64,000 nucleotides of DNA from Caballeronia peredens (GTDB lineage: Bacteria; Pseudomonadota; Gammaproteobacteria; Burkholderiales; Burkholderiaceae). Below, piece by piece: positions 34,750 through 42,970 of the stretch; the first letter of the stretch is position 1, and every line of letters begins with the position of its first letter. A program made the translations under genes and the position numbers. The stretch covers positions 39,937 to 103,936 of the forward strand of contig FCOH02000022.1 of assembly GCA_001544595.2 (NCBI GenBank). The letters are read 5' to 3'. The notes under the pieces are model-generated. The model was not told where the DNA came from. It saw only the letters and a list, made by a program, of their open reading frames with translations, and searched no databases.

Positions 34750-35652
34750 ATGAGTTACCGGGAACTGATCGCCGAGCTGGACCGCGAGCACGCGGAGGCG
34801 CTGTCGGACGCGCTGCTTGAAGTCGGCGCGTTGTCGGTGTCCGTCGAGGACGCCGACGCCGACACGCCCGACGAGCAGCCGCTCTTCGGCGAGCCGGGGC
34901 TCGTGCCCGAGACGAGCGCGTGGAAGCGCTCGCGCGTCGTCGCGCTGCTGGCGGAAGACGCCGAACCGGCCGTGCTGCTGGCGGCCGCGGCCAACGACAT
35001 CGGTCTGGAAAAGACGCCAACGTTTACGGTGCGCGAAGTCGAGGAACAGGACTGGGTGCGACTAACGCAAGCGCAGTTCGACCCGATTTCCATCGGCGAG
35101 CGCATCTGGGTCGTGCCGTCGTGGCACGACGCACCCGACCCCGACGCACTCGTGCTCGAACTCGATCCCGGGCTCGCGTTCGGCACCGGCAGCCATCCGA
35201 CCACGCGCCTGTGCATGGAATGGCTGGAGCAATCGGTCAGGCCCGGACAGTCGTTGCTGGACTACGGCTGCGGCTCGGGCATTCTCGCGATCCTCGCGAA
35301 GAAGTGCGGCGCGGATCCGGTCTACGGCATCGATATCGATCCGCAGGCGGTCGAGTCCGCGCGGCAGAACAGCGCGCGCAATCGCGCCGACGTCACCTAT
35401 GGCTTGCCCGACGAATGTCCTGCCGGCGAGTTCGATATCGTCGTCGCGAACATCCTGTCGAATCCGCTCAAGCTGATGGCGTCGATGCTCGCCTCGAAGG
35501 TCAAGCCGGGCGGCAGGATCGCGCTCTCCGGCGTGCTCGCGCGCCAGGCCGACGAAGTCGCGGCGGCGTATGCGCGCTGGATCGACATCGGCGTGTGGCG
35601 CGAGCATGAAGGCTGGGTTTGCCTTGCGGGAACGCGGCGCGAAAGTCATTAA
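34750..35652 (+). CDS. prmA: Ribosomal protein L11 methyltransferase
   Basis: SAM-dependent methylation of ribosomal protein L11. 300 residues. Seen: an N-terminal substrate-recognition part (about 1-110), DPGLAFGTGSHPTTRLC (139-155), cofactor motif LLDYGCGSGILAILAKK (169-185), and the active-site NILSNPL. Starts 13 bases after accC, so it is in the acc operon, an arrangement common in beta-proteobacteria. Confidence 0.96.
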   Translation: MSYRELIAELDREHAEALSDALLEVGALSVSVEDADADTPDEQPLFGEPGLVPETSAWKRSRVVALLAEDAEPAVLLAAAANDIGLEKTPTFTVREVEEQDWVRLTQAQFDPISIGERIWVVPSWHDAPDPDALVLELDPGLAFGTGSHPTTRLCMEWLEQSVRPGQSLLDYGCGSGILAILAKKCGADPVYGIDIDPQAVESARQNSARNRADVTYGLPDECPAGEFDIVVANILSNPLKLMASMLASKVKPGGRIALSGVLARQADEVAAAYARWIDIGVWREHEGWVCLAGTRRESH

Positions 35653-35702
35653 AATAGCGCCATCGTCCACAAACCGGCCTTCGGGCCATCGGCACTTCTC
35701 AT

Positions 35703-37076
35703 ATGGCGCTGGCCACCCGCTGCCCTCACTGCGAAACCGTCTTCAAGCTCGACCCGCACCTGCTCGCGCCGCATGACGGCCGCGTGCGCTGCGGACATTG
35801 CCAGGAAGTTTTCGATGCCGCGCATCATCGCTTCGAGCTTCCCGAAGAAACGGCCGCGCCGGGCGTGGCGCAGCATGCCGCCATCATCGACGACGAAGCA
35901 GCCGTCGGCCCTTCCACTCATGGTTCCGCCGCGGCTTCTACGGCTTCCACCCCGGCCGCGTCGCCCGAGGCGCGTCCTCTGACGCCGCGCGCGCTCGATC
36001 TCGGCCCGATGCCGGCCGATGCGCCGCCTGCTCCGCCGCCGCCTCCCGTCGGCGCTCATCCGGACGAAGACGCCGACCGTACCGTCTACGCCGACTCACC
36101 CGCTTTCGCAGGCGCATCCGCGCACGCGCACGCGAACCCGCCGCGCAATGACATCGCGCCGCCGCCGGCGCAGCCCGATGCCGCGAACGAGCCGTCAGCC
36201 GAGCCCGCGGAACCGGCGCGCATGAAGCAGTTCATTCGCGTGGGCACGCCGCAACCCGATCTGCCGAATCATGCGCGAACGCAAGCGGATCTCCCGCCCG
36301 CCGAGCCGCCCATTCCACCCGTTCCGCCTGCTCCGCCCGCGCCTTTCGGTCCGCTCGACGATCGCGCCGAGCCGTTCATCGGTCCGGTCGACACGCCGTC
36401 ACGCGAAACGCCGCCGCCCTCGCGCCGCCCCGCTCCCGAGCCCGCCGCGGCGTCGGCATGGCGCGACGACGCCGAGCCCGGCTTCGCCGGCACGCCGCCC
36501 GGCGGTGCGCGCCCGGCCAGCGCCAACGAAGCGTTTCCCGTCACCCGCGAAACGCGCGCGCCGGTGCCCCCGGCGGCCGGCAAGAACAGGAGCAGGAGCC
36601 AGGGCAAGCGCATCGCGGGGATCGTCGTCGCGGTGCTGCTGGCGCTGCTGCTTCTCGTGCAGCTCGCCTGGTGGCAACGCGAAACGGTGATGGTCTACGT
36701 TCCCGCCTCGCACGCGCTCTACTCGCAAGCCTGCGACGCGCTCGGCTGCACGATCTCGCCGCCGCGCGCCATCGACGGATTGCAGATCGAGAGCTCCGGC
36801 CTGCGCCAGGTCGACGGCCCGCACAAGCTCGAACTGAAGCTCTCGCTGCGCAATCGCATGGATGTGGCGCTTGCGTATCCCGCGCTCGAACTCACGCTGC
36901 TCGACGACAAGAACAATGTCGCGATTCGCCGGGTGCTTTGGCCGCAGGATTACGCGCGACCGGGTACGATATTCGCCATCGGCCTTCCGCCGCAAAGCGC
37001 GCAACCGGTCGTCGTCCGGCTCGATACGGGCGATGCGGTCGCCGCGAATTACCGGGTTCAGGTCTTCTATCCGTGA
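35703..37076 (+). CDS. Zinc-ribbon and DUF3426 domain membrane protein
   Basis: 457 residues. Residues 1-37 form an MJ0042-type zinc ribbon, with Cys7, Cys10, Cys30 and Cys33 in RCPHC and RCGHC. About 40-300 is a long Pro/Ala-rich, probably disordered linker (PPAPPPPPVGA). One membrane segment near 309-326 (AGIVVAVLLALLLLVQLAWW) precedes a C-terminal DUF3426 domain (to 457) with HALYSQACDALGCTISPPRAI. Predicted topology: zinc ribbon in the cytoplasm, DUF3426 in the periplasm. Function unknown; the position after accBC-prmA is widely conserved in related bacteria. Confidence 0.88.
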   Translation: MALATRCPHCETVFKLDPHLLAPHDGRVRCGHCQEVFDAAHHRFELPEETAAPGVAQHAAIIDDEAAVGPSTHGSAAASTASTPAASPEARPLTPRALDLGPMPADAPPAPPPPPVGAHPDEDADRTVYADSPAFAGASAHAHANPPRNDIAPPPAQPDAANEPSAEPAEPARMKQFIRVGTPQPDLPNHARTQADLPPAEPPIPPVPPAPPAPFGPLDDRAEPFIGPVDTPSRETPPPSRRPAPEPAAASAWRDDAEPGFAGTPPGGARPASANEAFPVTRETRAPVPPAAGKNRSRSQGKRIAGIVVAVLLALLLLVQLAWWQRETVMVYVPASHALYSQACDALGCTISPPRAIDGLQIESSGLRQVDGPHKLELKLSLRNRMDVALAYPALELTLLDDKNNVAIRRVLWPQDYARPGTIFAIGLPPQSAQPVVVRLDTGDAVAANYRVQVFYP

Positions 37077-37194
37077 TCGCGGACGGGCACGCGATACACG
37101 CGCGCGCCCTGTTCCATACCACGCGCGTCACGGCCCTCGTGGCCCGGTCACGCGCGATATTCCCGTCAGCATCTGACAATCTCTGGAGCGCAAC

Positions 37195-37695
37195 ATGAGT
37201 CAAGTTACCCTCGGCGGCAATCCCATCGACGTAAGCGGAACGTTCCCGGGCAAAGGCCAGCAGGCGGCCGAATTCACGCTCGTCGGCACGGATCTCGGCG
37301 ACGTGAAGCTCGCGAACTTCACCGGCAAGCGCAAGGTGCTGAACATCGTGCCGAGCCTCGACACGCCGACCTGCGCCACGTCCACCCGTAAATTCAACGA
37401 AGCCGCCGCCAAGCTCGACAACACCGTGGTCGTGGTCGTCTCGGGCGATCTGCCGTTCGCCGCGAAGCGTTTCTGCACGACCGAAGGCATCGAAAACGTG
37501 GTCACGGCCTCGACCTTCCGCGGCCATGAGTTCGCGCAAGCCTACGGCGTCGACGTGACGAGCGGCCCGCTCAAGGGCCTGACGGCGCGCGCGGTTGTCG
37601 TGCTGGACGAGAACAACAAGGTGCTGCACTCGGAACTCGTGCCGGAAATCAAGGAAGAGCCGAATTACGACGCAGCGCTCGCCGCGCTGAAGTAA
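37195..37695 (+). CDS. tpx: Thiol peroxidase, Tpx type
   Basis: Atypical two-cysteine peroxiredoxin that reduces hydroperoxides with thioredoxin. 166 residues. Seen: peroxidatic Cys60 in SLDTPTCATSTRKF and resolving Cys94 in AAKRFCTTEGIEN; the closing EIKEEPNYDAALAALK is typical. Followed by a strong hairpin at 37726-37767, so probably monocistronic. Confidence 0.97.
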   Translation: MSQVTLGGNPIDVSGTFPGKGQQAAEFTLVGTDLGDVKLANFTGKRKVLNIVPSLDTPTCATSTRKFNEAAAKLDNTVVVVVSGDLPFAAKRFCTTEGIENVVTASTFRGHEFAQAYGVDVTSGPLKGLTARAVVVLDENNKVLHSELVPEIKEEPNYDAALAALK

Positions 37696-37725
37696 CCTCC
37701 GCCGGGCCGCGCGGTCCGGCGGCCC

Positions 37726-37779
37726 GCATACGAGGCGCGATGCTCCGCTGCGCCGCGCCTCGTATGCGCTTTCCCTTTT
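37726..37779 (+). terminator. Intrinsic terminator downstream of tpx
   Basis: Fourteen-base perfect stem GCATACGAGGCGCG / CGCGCCTCGTATGC with a 14-base loop, followed by a T-rich tail (GCTTTCCCTTTTTT). Confidence 0.82.
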
Positions 37780-37810
37780 TTGCCGGCTCCTAACGATAAG
37801 GACGTTCGCC

Positions 37811-38749
37811 TTGGCTACGCTCATCTGCGGCTCGCTCGCCTACGACAACATCATGACTTTCCAGGGCCGCTTCGGCGACCACATCCTGCCGGACCAGGTG
37901 CACATGCTGAACATCAGCTTCCTGGTGCCGACGATGCGGCGCAATTTCGGCGGCTGCGCGGGCAACATCGCCTACGCGCTGAAGCTGCTCGGCGGCGACG
38001 CGAAGATCATGGCCACGCTCGGCGAGGCGGACGCGCAACTCTACATCGACCGGCTCGACGCGCTCGGTTTGTCGAAGGAATACGTGCGCGTGCTGCCCGA
38101 CCAGCACTCGGCGCAGTGCTTCATCACGACCGATCTGGCAAACAATCAGATCACGGCGTTTCACCCCGGCGCGATGATGGACTCGCACCTGAACCGCGCC
38201 GACGAGGCGCGCGGCATCACGCTCGGCATCGTCGCGCCGGACGGCGCCCAGGGCATGCGCGAGCACGCCGACGGCTTTGCGCGCGCGGGCGTACCGTTCG
38301 TGTTCGATCCGGGTCAGGGACTGCCGATTCTCGAAGATGTAGAGCTTCGTCGCATGATTGAACTTGCCACTTACGTGGCGGTCAACGATTACGAAGCCAA
38401 GTTGTTGAGTAACAAAACCGGATGGTCGATCGAAGACATCATGAGCCGCGTGCAGGCGCTCGTGATCACGCGCGGCGAGCACGGCGCGCAGATCTATCAT
38501 GAAGACGGCGTGCTGGAAGTCCCGGCTGTTCAGGCGCGGCAGGTGGTCGATCCCACCGGTTGCGGCGACGCATTCCGCGGCGGCCTGCTCTACGGCATCG
38601 AAAACAAACTTGGCTGGGAAAAGACGGGGCGTCTCGCGAGCCTGATGGGCGCATTGAAGATCGAACATCAGGGGCCGCAAACCTACGCGCCGACGCGCGC
38701 CGACATTGAAGAGCGTTACCAGCAGGCATTTGGAAACAGCCTGTCGTGA
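37811..38749 (+). CDS. PfkB-family carbohydrate/adenosine kinase
   Basis: Ribokinase-superfamily kinase of 312 residues. Seen: LICGSLAYDNIMTFQGRF at the start, the glycine motif MRRNFGGCAGNIAYALKLLGG, VAVNDYEAKLL and the catalytic anion-hole motif VDPTGCGDAFRGGLLYG with its Asp base. The pattern is close to adenosine-kinase-like members, but the substrate cannot be fixed. The start is TTG at 37811, with AAGGA about nine bases upstream. The glycine-zipper lipoprotein gene follows after 18 bases. Confidence 0.9.
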   Translation: MATLICGSLAYDNIMTFQGRFGDHILPDQVHMLNISFLVPTMRRNFGGCAGNIAYALKLLGGDAKIMATLGEADAQLYIDRLDALGLSKEYVRVLPDQHSAQCFITTDLANNQITAFHPGAMMDSHLNRADEARGITLGIVAPDGAQGMREHADGFARAGVPFVFDPGQGLPILEDVELRRMIELATYVAVNDYEAKLLSNKTGWSIEDIMSRVQALVITRGEHGAQIYHEDGVLEVPAVQARQVVDPTGCGDAFRGGLLYGIENKLGWEKTGRLASLMGALKIEHQGPQTYAPTRADIEERYQQAFGNSLS

Positions 38750-38767
38750 TCGATTTGGAGTAAGAGT

Positions 38768-39247
38768 ATGAAAACGGTTAGTCGTATCGTGCTGGCAGCG
38801 GCGCTCGTCGGTTCAGTGGCGATGACAGGCTGTGCCTACAACAGCAGTTCGCCCGACGTCTACACGGCGTCGCAGGCGCAGCGCGAGGAAACAGTCCGCA
38901 TGGCCACGGTCGAAAGCGTGCGCGGCGTGAAGATCAGTTCGAACAACGGTCAGCCGACCGGGCTCGGCGCGATCGGCGGCGGCGCGCTGGGCGGCGTCGC
39001 GGCGGCGAGCGCGATCGGCGGCGGCAACGGTTCGATCATCGCGGGCATCATCGGCGGCCTGGCGGGCGCGGTCGCGGGCAACGCGGTCGAGAACAATGTC
39101 TCGACGAAGAACGGGCTCGAAATCACCGTGCGTCTCGACAACGGCGATCTCCGCGCGATCACGCAAACCGCGAACGGCGAAGTGTTCCAGGCAGGCGAGC
39201 GCGTGCGTCTGCTGTCGAGCGGCGGCGTGACGCGCGTCACGCACTGA
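38768..39247 (+). CDS. Glycine-zipper outer-membrane lipoprotein (SlyB/Pcp-like)
   Basis: 159 residues. Signal peptide with lipobox MTGC, Cys22 as lipidation site. A glycine-zipper 2TM segment spans about 70-115 (GAIGGGALGGVAAASAIGGGNGSIIAGIIGG), followed by a short beta-rich end with EITVRLDNGDLRAITQ. This is the architecture of the SlyB/Pcp family, which contributes to outer-membrane integrity. Probably cotranscribed with the kinase gene, ending at the hairpin at 39316. Confidence 0.9.
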   Translation: MKTVSRIVLAAALVGSVAMTGCAYNSSSPDVYTASQAQREETVRMATVESVRGVKISSNNGQPTGLGAIGGGALGGVAAASAIGGGNGSIIAGIIGGLAGAVAGNAVENNVSTKNGLEITVRLDNGDLRAITQTANGEVFQAGERVRLLSSGGVTRVTH

Positions 39248-39315
39248 AGCATCGCCGGAGGCATTCAGCGGAGGAATAGACGCCGCGTCGCGAGACGCGC
39301 ATCGGTTTCGACACG

Positions 39316-39352
39316 AAGCGCATGCATCGAAAGGTGCATGCGCTTTTTCTTT
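39316..39352 (+). terminator. Intrinsic terminator after the lipoprotein gene
   Basis: Perfect eleven-base stem AAGCGCATGCA / TGCATGCGCTT, eight-base loop, then TTTTTCTTT. Confidence 0.85.
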
Positions 39353-39411
39353 GCGCGCTCGAGCCCGTCGCCCGATGTGCGCACGCATGAAATTCGTTCG
39401 CCGAAACGAAA

Positions 39412-39443
39412 AACCCGCCGCCGGGTTGCCTCGGCGGCGGGTT
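39412..39443 (-). terminator. Intrinsic terminator after the histone-like gene
   Basis: Eleven-base stem AACCCGCCGCC / GGCGGCGGGTT with a ten-base loop; on the minus strand it is followed by TTTTTCGTTT. It lies 70 bases beyond the histone-like gene stop. Confidence 0.8.
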
Positions 39444-39512
39444 CAGGCCGGGTAGGCATACCCGGACTCAAGGCACAGCAAGTTGTGCCCGATGGTTGCT
39501 TACCGCGAGAAC

Positions 39513-40208
39513 TTACGGACGGCTGCCCGTCGGGAACGGCCATGCCGCTGCCGGGTTCAACGCCGTCTTGACCGCAGCAGCCGGTGCCGGAGCAGGCGCC
39601 GATACGGTCGTTGCCGTCGTTGCGGGAGCAGCTGCCGTGGTCTTCTTTGCAGCAGCGGCCTTCTTGGCCGGAGCCTTCTTCGCGGGGGCCTTCTTCGCAG
39701 CAGGCGCAGGAGCGGCAGCAGGCGCAGGGGCTGCGGTTTTCGCAGCGGCCTTTTTCGCAGGTGCCTTCTTCGCAGGGGCCTTTTTCGCTGCGGCCTTCTT
39801 CGCAGGGGCCTTTTTCGCGGCGGCCTTCTTCGCAGGCGCCTTCTTCGCGGCGGCCTTCTTCGCAGGCGCCTTCTTGGCGGCAGCCTTCTTCGCCGCTACC
39901 TTCTTGGTGGCGACTTTCTTCGCTGCTGCCTTCTTCGCCGGCGCCTTCTTGGCCGCGACCTTCTTCGCTGCAACCTTCTTCGCCGCTACTTTCTTCGCTG
40001 CGACTTTCTTGGTTGCCACTTTCTTCGCTGCTGCCTTCTTAGCCGGTGCCTTCTTGGCTGCAACCTTCTTGGCCGCGACCTTCTTCACAGCAACCTTCTT
40101 CGCTGCGACCTTCTTCGCTGCGACCTTCTTTGCCGGAGCGGCCTTCTTGGCGGTGACTTTCTTCGCTGCAGCCTTTTTCGCGGCGGGTTTTTTCTTGGCA
40201 ACTGCCAT
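39513..40208 (-). CDS. Histone H1-like Ala/Lys-rich nucleoid protein
   Basis: 231 residues made almost entirely of Ala, Lys, Pro and Val: about 30 units of the KKAxAKK/APAKKA type, the composition of eukaryotic H1 tails and of bacterial HctB/AlgP/BpH-like proteins. Expected to bind DNA non-specifically and act in nucleoid packing or gene control. The last ~35 residues lose the repeat (ATTATTVSAPAPAP... FPTGSRP). The start codon follows an AAGGAG ribosome binding site. The DNA is a degenerate tandem array of about 15-base units (CTTCTTCGCxGCxGC on the plus strand), so length may vary between strains. Confidence 0.92.
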   Translation of the reverse strand: MAVAKKKPAAKKAAAKKVTAKKAAPAKKVAAKKVAAKKVAVKKVAAKKVAAKKAPAKKAAAKKVATKKVAAKKVAAKKVAAKKVAAKKAPAKKAAAKKVATKKVAAKKAAAKKAPAKKAAAKKAPAKKAAAKKAPAKKAAAKKAPAKKAPAKKAAAKTAAPAPAAAPAPAAKKAPAKKAPAKKAAAAKKTTAAAPATTATTVSAPAPAPAAAVKTALNPAAAWPFPTGSRP

Positions 40209-40670
40209 GGTTTTTCTCCTTCAGGTTTTCAGATGAGAGTCAGTTCAAACTACACCCTTCGTCAAAACCCGCTTCCCACGTGTCGCTTCTCAGGGCGCAC
40301 GCTACGAAGCGGATTATTCATCGGCGTACGCTGATCCCACCTGCTTACGCTAATGAATACGGCAAGGCGCGCCGTGCCCCGAGGCACCGCGCGCCAAATA
40401 GAGTCGGCGCCGCTTCTTTGCGGCACCGGCCATCGCTTGATCGAGCCAGCGAGCTTGTCGCCGGCATTTTCCGGGGGGAAGTTTGCCCATCCCATTGAAG
40501 GGATCGCAAAACGCCTGTCTTCGATTCGGGCCACTCGGCCCGCCAAGTCAGTAGGCGCACTTTGCATCAGGCGACCGTTCTCCTAAACCTTGTCGATCAG
40601 GCGCGCGTGAGCGACACGCTGCTGCCCGATCGTCCCATCGATTTCGTCTGCAACACGTCCTGGATTTTTA
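40209..40670. other. Intergenic region between the histone-like gene and nrdB
   Basis: No supported gene. On the minus strand TTGACG (about 40262-40257) may be a -35 for the histone-like gene. An imperfect hairpin, GGCGCGCCGTGCC / GGCACCGCGCGCC with one mismatch and a four-base loop, lies at about 40366-40395; no T-run follows it. Confidence 0.4.
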
Positions 40671-41918
40671 TTATTCCCAGGTCAGCGCGCCGCCGGTTTG
40701 ATACTCAATCACGCGTGTCTCGAAGAAGTTGCGTTCCTTCTTCAAGTCAATCATTTCGCTCATCCACGGGAACGGGTTTTCCTCGTTCGGGTAGAGCGGG
40801 TCGAGGCCGATCTGCTGGCAACGCCGGTTGCAGATGAACCGCAAGTAGCTCTTGAACATCGACGCGTTCAGGCCGAGCACCCCGCGCGGCATGGTGTCTT
40901 CAGCGTAGCGATATTCGAGATCGACCGCCTGCTTGAAAAGCTCGCGGATCTCGGCCTTGAATTCGGCCGTCCACAGTTGCGGCTCTTCCAGCTTGATCTG
41001 GTTGATGAGGTCGATGCCGAAGTTGCAGTGCATCGATTCGTCGCGGAGGATGTACTGATACTGCTCCGCCGCGCCCGTCATCTTGTTCTGGCGGCCGAGC
41101 GCCAGAATCTGCGTGAAGCCCACATAGAAGAACAGCCCTTCCATGATGCAGGCGAACACGATCAACGACTTCAGCAATTTCTGGTCCGCTTCCAGCGTGC
41201 CGGTGGTGAAGGCCGGGTCGGTCAGCGTCTGGATGAACGGAATGAGGAACTCGTCCTTGTCGCGGATCGACTTGACTTCGTGGTACGCGTTGAAGATCTC
41301 GCCCTCGTCGAAGCCCAGCGATTCGACGATGTACTGGTACGCGTGCGTGTGGATCGCCTCTTCGAACGCCTGGCGCAGCAGGAACTGGCGGCACTCCGGA
41401 GCGGTGATGTGACGGTACGTGCCGAGCACGATGTTGTTCGCGGCGAGCGAGTCGGCGGTGACGAAGAAGCCGAGATTGCGTTTGACGATGCGGCGCTCGT
41501 CCTCGGTCAGACCGTTCGGGTCTTTCCACAGGGCGATGTCGCGCGACATGTTCACTTCCTGCGGCATCCAGTGATTCGCGCAGCCGGCGAGGTACTTCTC
41601 CCACGCCCACTTGTACTTGAACGGGACCAGCTGATTGACGTCGGTCTTGCCGTTGATGATGCGCTTGTCCGCGACATTGACGCGCGCTTCGCTCGGAGCG
41701 GCGATTGCGCCGGCCGAAGCGTTGGCGGCTGCGGGCGGAACGAAGCCATCGGAGAAGATGTTGTTCGCGGCTGCGGCTTGATGGGCAGCTTGATGAGCGT
41801 GTGCAGTTTGCGTTGCACCCTGCGTACCGAAAGTCGTGCCTTGAGCGTTGCGCAACGCGTTCTGTTGCGAAGCGCTCGAGGGAGCTACGGCAGTGGTCTC
41901 GTCATCCCAGTTGAGCAT
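40671..41918 (-). CDS. nrdB: Ribonucleoside-diphosphate reductase, class I, beta subunit
   Basis: Supplies the tyrosyl radical for reduction of ribonucleotides by NrdA. 415 residues. Residues 1 to about 80 are a low-complexity extension rich in Ala, Gln, His and Ser; the conserved di-iron domain follows, with WKDPNGLTEDERRIVKRNLGFF, the iron-ligand helices around RQAFEEAIHTHAYQYI and RDESMHCNFGIDLINQI, and the C-terminal NFFETRVIEYQTGGALTWE that docks on NrdA. Not adjacent to nrdA; it has its own upstream region with two NrdR-box-like sites and a ~650-base leader. Confidence 0.96.
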   Translation of the reverse strand: MLNWDDETTAVAPSSASQQNALRNAQGTTFGTQGATQTAHAHQAAHQAAAANNIFSDGFVPPAAANASAGAIAAPSEARVNVADKRIINGKTDVNQLVPFKYKWAWEKYLAGCANHWMPQEVNMSRDIALWKDPNGLTEDERRIVKRNLGFFVTADSLAANNIVLGTYRHITAPECRQFLLRQAFEEAIHTHAYQYIVESLGFDEGEIFNAYHEVKSIRDKDEFLIPFIQTLTDPAFTTGTLEADQKLLKSLIVFACIMEGLFFYVGFTQILALGRQNKMTGAAEQYQYILRDESMHCNFGIDLINQIKLEEPQLWTAEFKAEIRELFKQAVDLEYRYAEDTMPRGVLGLNASMFKSYLRFICNRRCQQIGLDPLYPNEENPFPWMSEMIDLKKERNFFETRVIEYQTGGALTWE

Positions 41919-41955
41919 AAATTCTCACCATCAATTTAGATCGGTTTGTACCATC

Positions 41956-41990
41956 TTTTCATGAGCGATAAAAGAGTTTGCTCATGAAAA
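41956..41990. repeat. Perfect inverted repeat just upstream of nrdB
   Basis: Eleven-base arms TTTTCATGAGC / GCTCATGAAAA with a 13-base loop, 38-72 bases before the nrdB ATG. It could be an RNA hairpin in the leader or a protein-binding site. Confidence 0.7.
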
Positions 41991-42220
41991 TTCTCGTTTT
42001 CTTGCGATTTAGATTCGACGTTGCTACCTGCATACAACACTTGGCTCGCAGCTTCGTGTTCGAAGCCTGATGCGACATGCATGGAAACGTGTGTGAAGCG
42101 GTCCTCATCGAGTGACTTCGAAGGCTTCGCGATGTGCTTCGAGCAACCTTCGAGCGAATTTCATCGCTGTCCTGGAAGCCTTGCCGTACAAGGCTTTGCG
42201 GCCGATGCATCTGTTGCGAT

Positions 42221-42303
42221 GCGAAGCGCGGCCTGCTTCGCTGCGAAGATCGCGCCGATGTTGCGCGTTCGATCTTCGATGTCCCGAAGCGCGGCTTGCT
42301 TCG
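42221..42303. repeat. Three consecutive hairpins within the nrdB leader
   Basis: GCGAAGC/GCTTCGC (42221-42227 with 42235-42241), CGAAGATCG/CGATCTTCG (42244-42252 with 42270-42278) and CGAAGC/GCTTCG (42285-42290 with 42298-42303). The first and third share nearly the same loop (GCGGCCT, GCGGCTT). They sit in a ~700-base stretch (41919-42635) without a convincing gene. Confidence 0.55.
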
Positions 42304-42543
42304 TCTGTCGATCAGCGTCTCTCGACGACACGCGATGCAATGCAAAACATGTGTCGCAAAGCGTTCGACTCACGCGATGATTCGCGACCCTCGCTCGTGC
42401 ATCTTCGAGGTACTTCGATGCGTGTGGTCCAACGCACTTTGCATCGTTCGAAACATGCGCTCGCGAGGCCATCGGCAGGACGCTGCAAGCCGTCGCGTGC
42501 TTCGAATTCGTTGCCGAAGTTTAGCATTCGGCGCCTCAAATTT

Positions 42544-42608
42544 CCACAATATATAGTGCTTGCAAATCTCCGTCACACAACCTATAGCGCGCGCACGCAG
42601 AGTCTCGT
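42544..42608 (-). promoter_or_regulatory. Two NrdR-box-like sites and promoter for nrdB
   Basis: Sites CCACAATATATAGTGC (42544-42559) and ACACAACCTATAGCGC (42575-42590), starts exactly 31 bases apart, resemble the NrdR consensus acaCwATATATwGtgt. In the upstream site the leftward TATAGG (42586-42581) can act as -10, with ACGAGA (42608-42603) 16 bases before it. The layout matches the nrdA promoter at 47870-47934. Predicted leader to the nrdB ATG is about 655 bases. Confidence 0.6.
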
Positions 42609-42635
42609 CTCGGCGCCGGACACGCGGCGAGAGCC

Positions 42636-42848
42636 TCAACGGCCTCGTAACGGATCGAGCAGCGAGCGCAAGTTGTTGTGGTCGATCTCATGCATCAGCG
42701 CGAGCAGCGCGCCGAGCTTGCCTTGAGGAAAACCCTCACGCGCGAACCACGCGAGATAGTGACCGGGCAGATCGGCAATGAGCCGGTCCTTGTACTTGCC
42801 GTACGGCATCGTCTGCGTGACGAGACGTTGCAGGTCTTGCGGATCCAT
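42636..42848 (-). CDS. DUF3820 family protein
   Basis: Small protein of 70 residues. Seen: MDPQDLQRLVTQTMPYGKYKDRLIADLPGHYLAWFAREGFP, where TMPYGKYKDRLIADLPGHYLAW is the hallmark of DUF3820; the protein ends KLGALLALMHEIDHNN...LLDPLRG. Function unknown; relatives are sometimes fused to or associated with nucleases, so a nucleic-acid role is possible but not shown. Divergent from the MFS gene; its stop lies 46 bases from the nrdB NrdR sites. Confidence 0.85.
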   Translation of the reverse strand: MDPQDLQRLVTQTMPYGKYKDRLIADLPGHYLAWFAREGFPQGKLGALLALMHEIDHNNLRSLLDPLRGR

Positions 42849-42970
42849 CTCTTCCTCACTCGTCGTTCAATGTTCTTCGCACCGCACTGCATGCCGCAAA
42901 CCTTCAGCGAGTGCTCCATATCGGTGCCATAATCGCCGCTCTTGCCGCCAAGAGTCGATCGCGAATCACC

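Noticed and set aside
39640..40190. Array of short repeats suggestive of a CRISPR
   Set aside because: Units are contiguous degenerate codons within the H1-like gene, without spacers.
39496..40236. Plus-strand ORF antisense to the histone-like gene (FAAAFFAGAF repeats)
   Set aside because: It is the complement of Ala/Lys repeats; the minus-strand frame has ribosome binding site, terminator and a known family.
40366..40395. Hairpin after nrdB as a terminator
   Set aside because: Stem has a mismatch and is not followed by a T-run on either strand.
42161..42472. 103-codon ORF on the minus strand in the nrdB leader
   Set aside because: No ribosome binding site, no conserved motif, composition similar to the other frames; mentioned only as part of the leader.
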